From Mucilaginibacter sp. UBA4741 (GTDB lineage Bacteria; Bacteroidota; Bacteroidia; Sphingobacteriales; Sphingobacteriaceae), in the NCBI GenBank assembly GCA_002403905.1, contig DHIR01000252.1, positions 3,087 through 10,772 of the forward strand: a stretch of 7,686 nucleotides of DNA, written 5' to 3'. Positions 7,250-7,686 of the stretch are shown here, in pieces (position 1 is the first letter of the stretch; the number at the start of each line of letters is the position of its first letter). The notes beneath the pieces were generated by a model. That model worked only from the letters and a program-made list of their open reading frames with translations. It searched no databases and was not told where the DNA came from. The translations under genes were made by a program, and so were the position numbers.

Positions 7250-7636
7250 TCAAATAATAAGTTTTCCTGAAAGCAAATACCGGGGTTGCGGAGGAAATAA
7301 ACTTAAATGATTATTTACTAATATACCGGCTGTAACCGATTGGGGTTTTCGAAATATCGAAGGGAATAACGTGTTTAAAAGAAAAGAAAAAAGTAAAGTT
7401 AGCCCTACAAATGGATCAGCAAGCCTTTTCTGAACGGTAGACATATCAAGGTCGCTGTCTTCTATATATTCCTGTTTGCGTTTGGTAAAAGACTTAACAA
7501 AAAGTCTTGGGGTTTTACCTTGTTCAATTCCTTTAAAAGCATTAAAACCTACGAATGGTTTCACGGCTAACATAAATACGGCAAGAAATAGGAAGTGGGG
7601 TATTTTTATCAACGCAACTTTATATTTTACATCCAA
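7250..7636 (-). CDS. Hypothetical small membrane protein, unrecognised family
   Basis: I do not recognise the function. The 128-aa frame (from TTG 7636) has two hydrophobic stretches: about 15-34 (FLFLAVFMLAVKPFVGF, a signal anchor or signal peptide) and about 76-92 (FVGLTLLFSFLLNTLF). Between them is a charged segment, basic KSFTKRK (48-54) then acidic EYIEDSDLD (56-64). The tail is Pro- and Leu-rich (LFPPQPRYLLSGKLII, 113-128). There is no ATG in a sensible place: candidates are TTG at 7636 or TTG at 7612, the latter putting the N-terminus closer to the hydrophobic segment. The frame is open upstream to a TGA at 7667-7669. The amphipathic layout and lack of biased shadow composition suggest a real gene. 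It lies on the same strand as the efflux operon, 107 bases before the channel ATG. A CAACTTTG resembling a TAnnTTTG box lies at 7639-7632, without a matching TTG element upstream. A non-coding stretch is the alternative. Confidence 0.55.
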   Translation of the reverse strand: MDVKYKVALIKIPHFLFLAVFMLAVKPFVGFNAFKGIEQGKTPRLFVKSFTKRKQEYIEDSDLDMSTVQKRLADPFVGLTLLFSFLLNTLFPSIFRKPQSVTAGILVNNHLSLFPPQPRYLLSGKLII

Positions 7637-7645
7637 AGTTGATAA
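7606..7645 (-). repeat. Overlapping inverted repeats at the start of the small membrane-protein gene
   Basis: On the minus strand TTATCAAC (7645-7638) is a perfect 8-base inverted repeat of GTTGATAA (7613-7606). The overlapping CAACTTT (7641-7635) is a perfect 7-base inverted repeat of AAAGTTG (7621-7615). The two pairings share CAAC and so exclude each other. The downstream arm of the longer one includes the candidate TTG start at 7612. Either could be a regulator-binding palindrome or a leader hairpin. In AT-rich DNA, arms this short can also arise by chance. Confidence 0.3.
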
Positions 7646-7686
7646 GAATTTTTTTAATAGAGAAAATCAGTAGTGTCCGATAAAAA

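Noticed and set aside
7251..7259. TATTATTTG on the minus strand as a Bacteroidota -7 promoter box for the efflux operon
   Set aside because: It has one base too many between TA and TTTG, and no TTG element is at the expected distance upstream (the nearest TTTG is only 14 bases away).
7348..7361. Inverted repeat TTCGA-AATA-TCGAA
   Set aside because: It lies inside the small-gene frame, has only 5-base arms and no T tract, so it is not a supportable terminator or operator.
7476..7673. A 65-codon plus-strand frame opposite the small membrane-protein gene
   Set aside because: The minus-strand frame is longer and has a coherent membrane-protein layout, while this one shows no recognisable features. 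Choosing between them is less certain than for the other shadows.

Overview
The window looks like chromosomal DNA from a Bacteroidota bacterium, most likely of the Sphingobacteriaceae type (Pedobacter or Mucilaginibacter-like). This is inferred from moderate to low GC, starts without clear Shine-Dalgarno sequences, AT-rich intergenic DNA, a secreted sulfatase, and the style of the efflux proteins. No rRNA, tRNA, CRISPR array, transposase or phage gene is visible.

Layout. Positions 2-1357 (+) hold a secreted type I sulfatase. Its reading frame is open to the left edge, so its true start lies just outside the window. A perfect 18-bp hairpin with A and T tracts (1383-1422) separates it from a convergent three-gene operon on the minus strand. 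Read in transcription order, the operon is a TolC-type outer-membrane channel (7142-5760), an RND inner-membrane permease (5753-2520) and a lipoprotein periplasmic adaptor (2515-1433). The gaps are only 6 and 4 bases. Upstream, on the same strand, is a small unrecognised membrane protein (7636-7250). It is followed by a hairpin and T tract (7209-7175) that could end its transcript or attenuate read-through into the efflux genes.

How the genes work together. The three efflux genes supply every part of a tripartite pump that crosses both membranes, so one mRNA can yield a complete exporter. The substrate cannot be read from sequence and no regulator lies in the window. The sulfatase is functionally separate. 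It would cleave sulfate esters in the periplasm or outside the cell, but no polysaccharide-utilisation genes are in view.

Points worth a second look. The sulfatase has Asn where the usual GKWHLG active-site motif has His. The permease lacks two of the three classic AcrB proton-relay residues and has a His-rich cytoplasmic loop. The region upstream of the pump holds an orphan small membrane protein and several possible regulatory hairpins. I see no convincing new multi-gene system; these are deviations inside known families plus one orphan gene.
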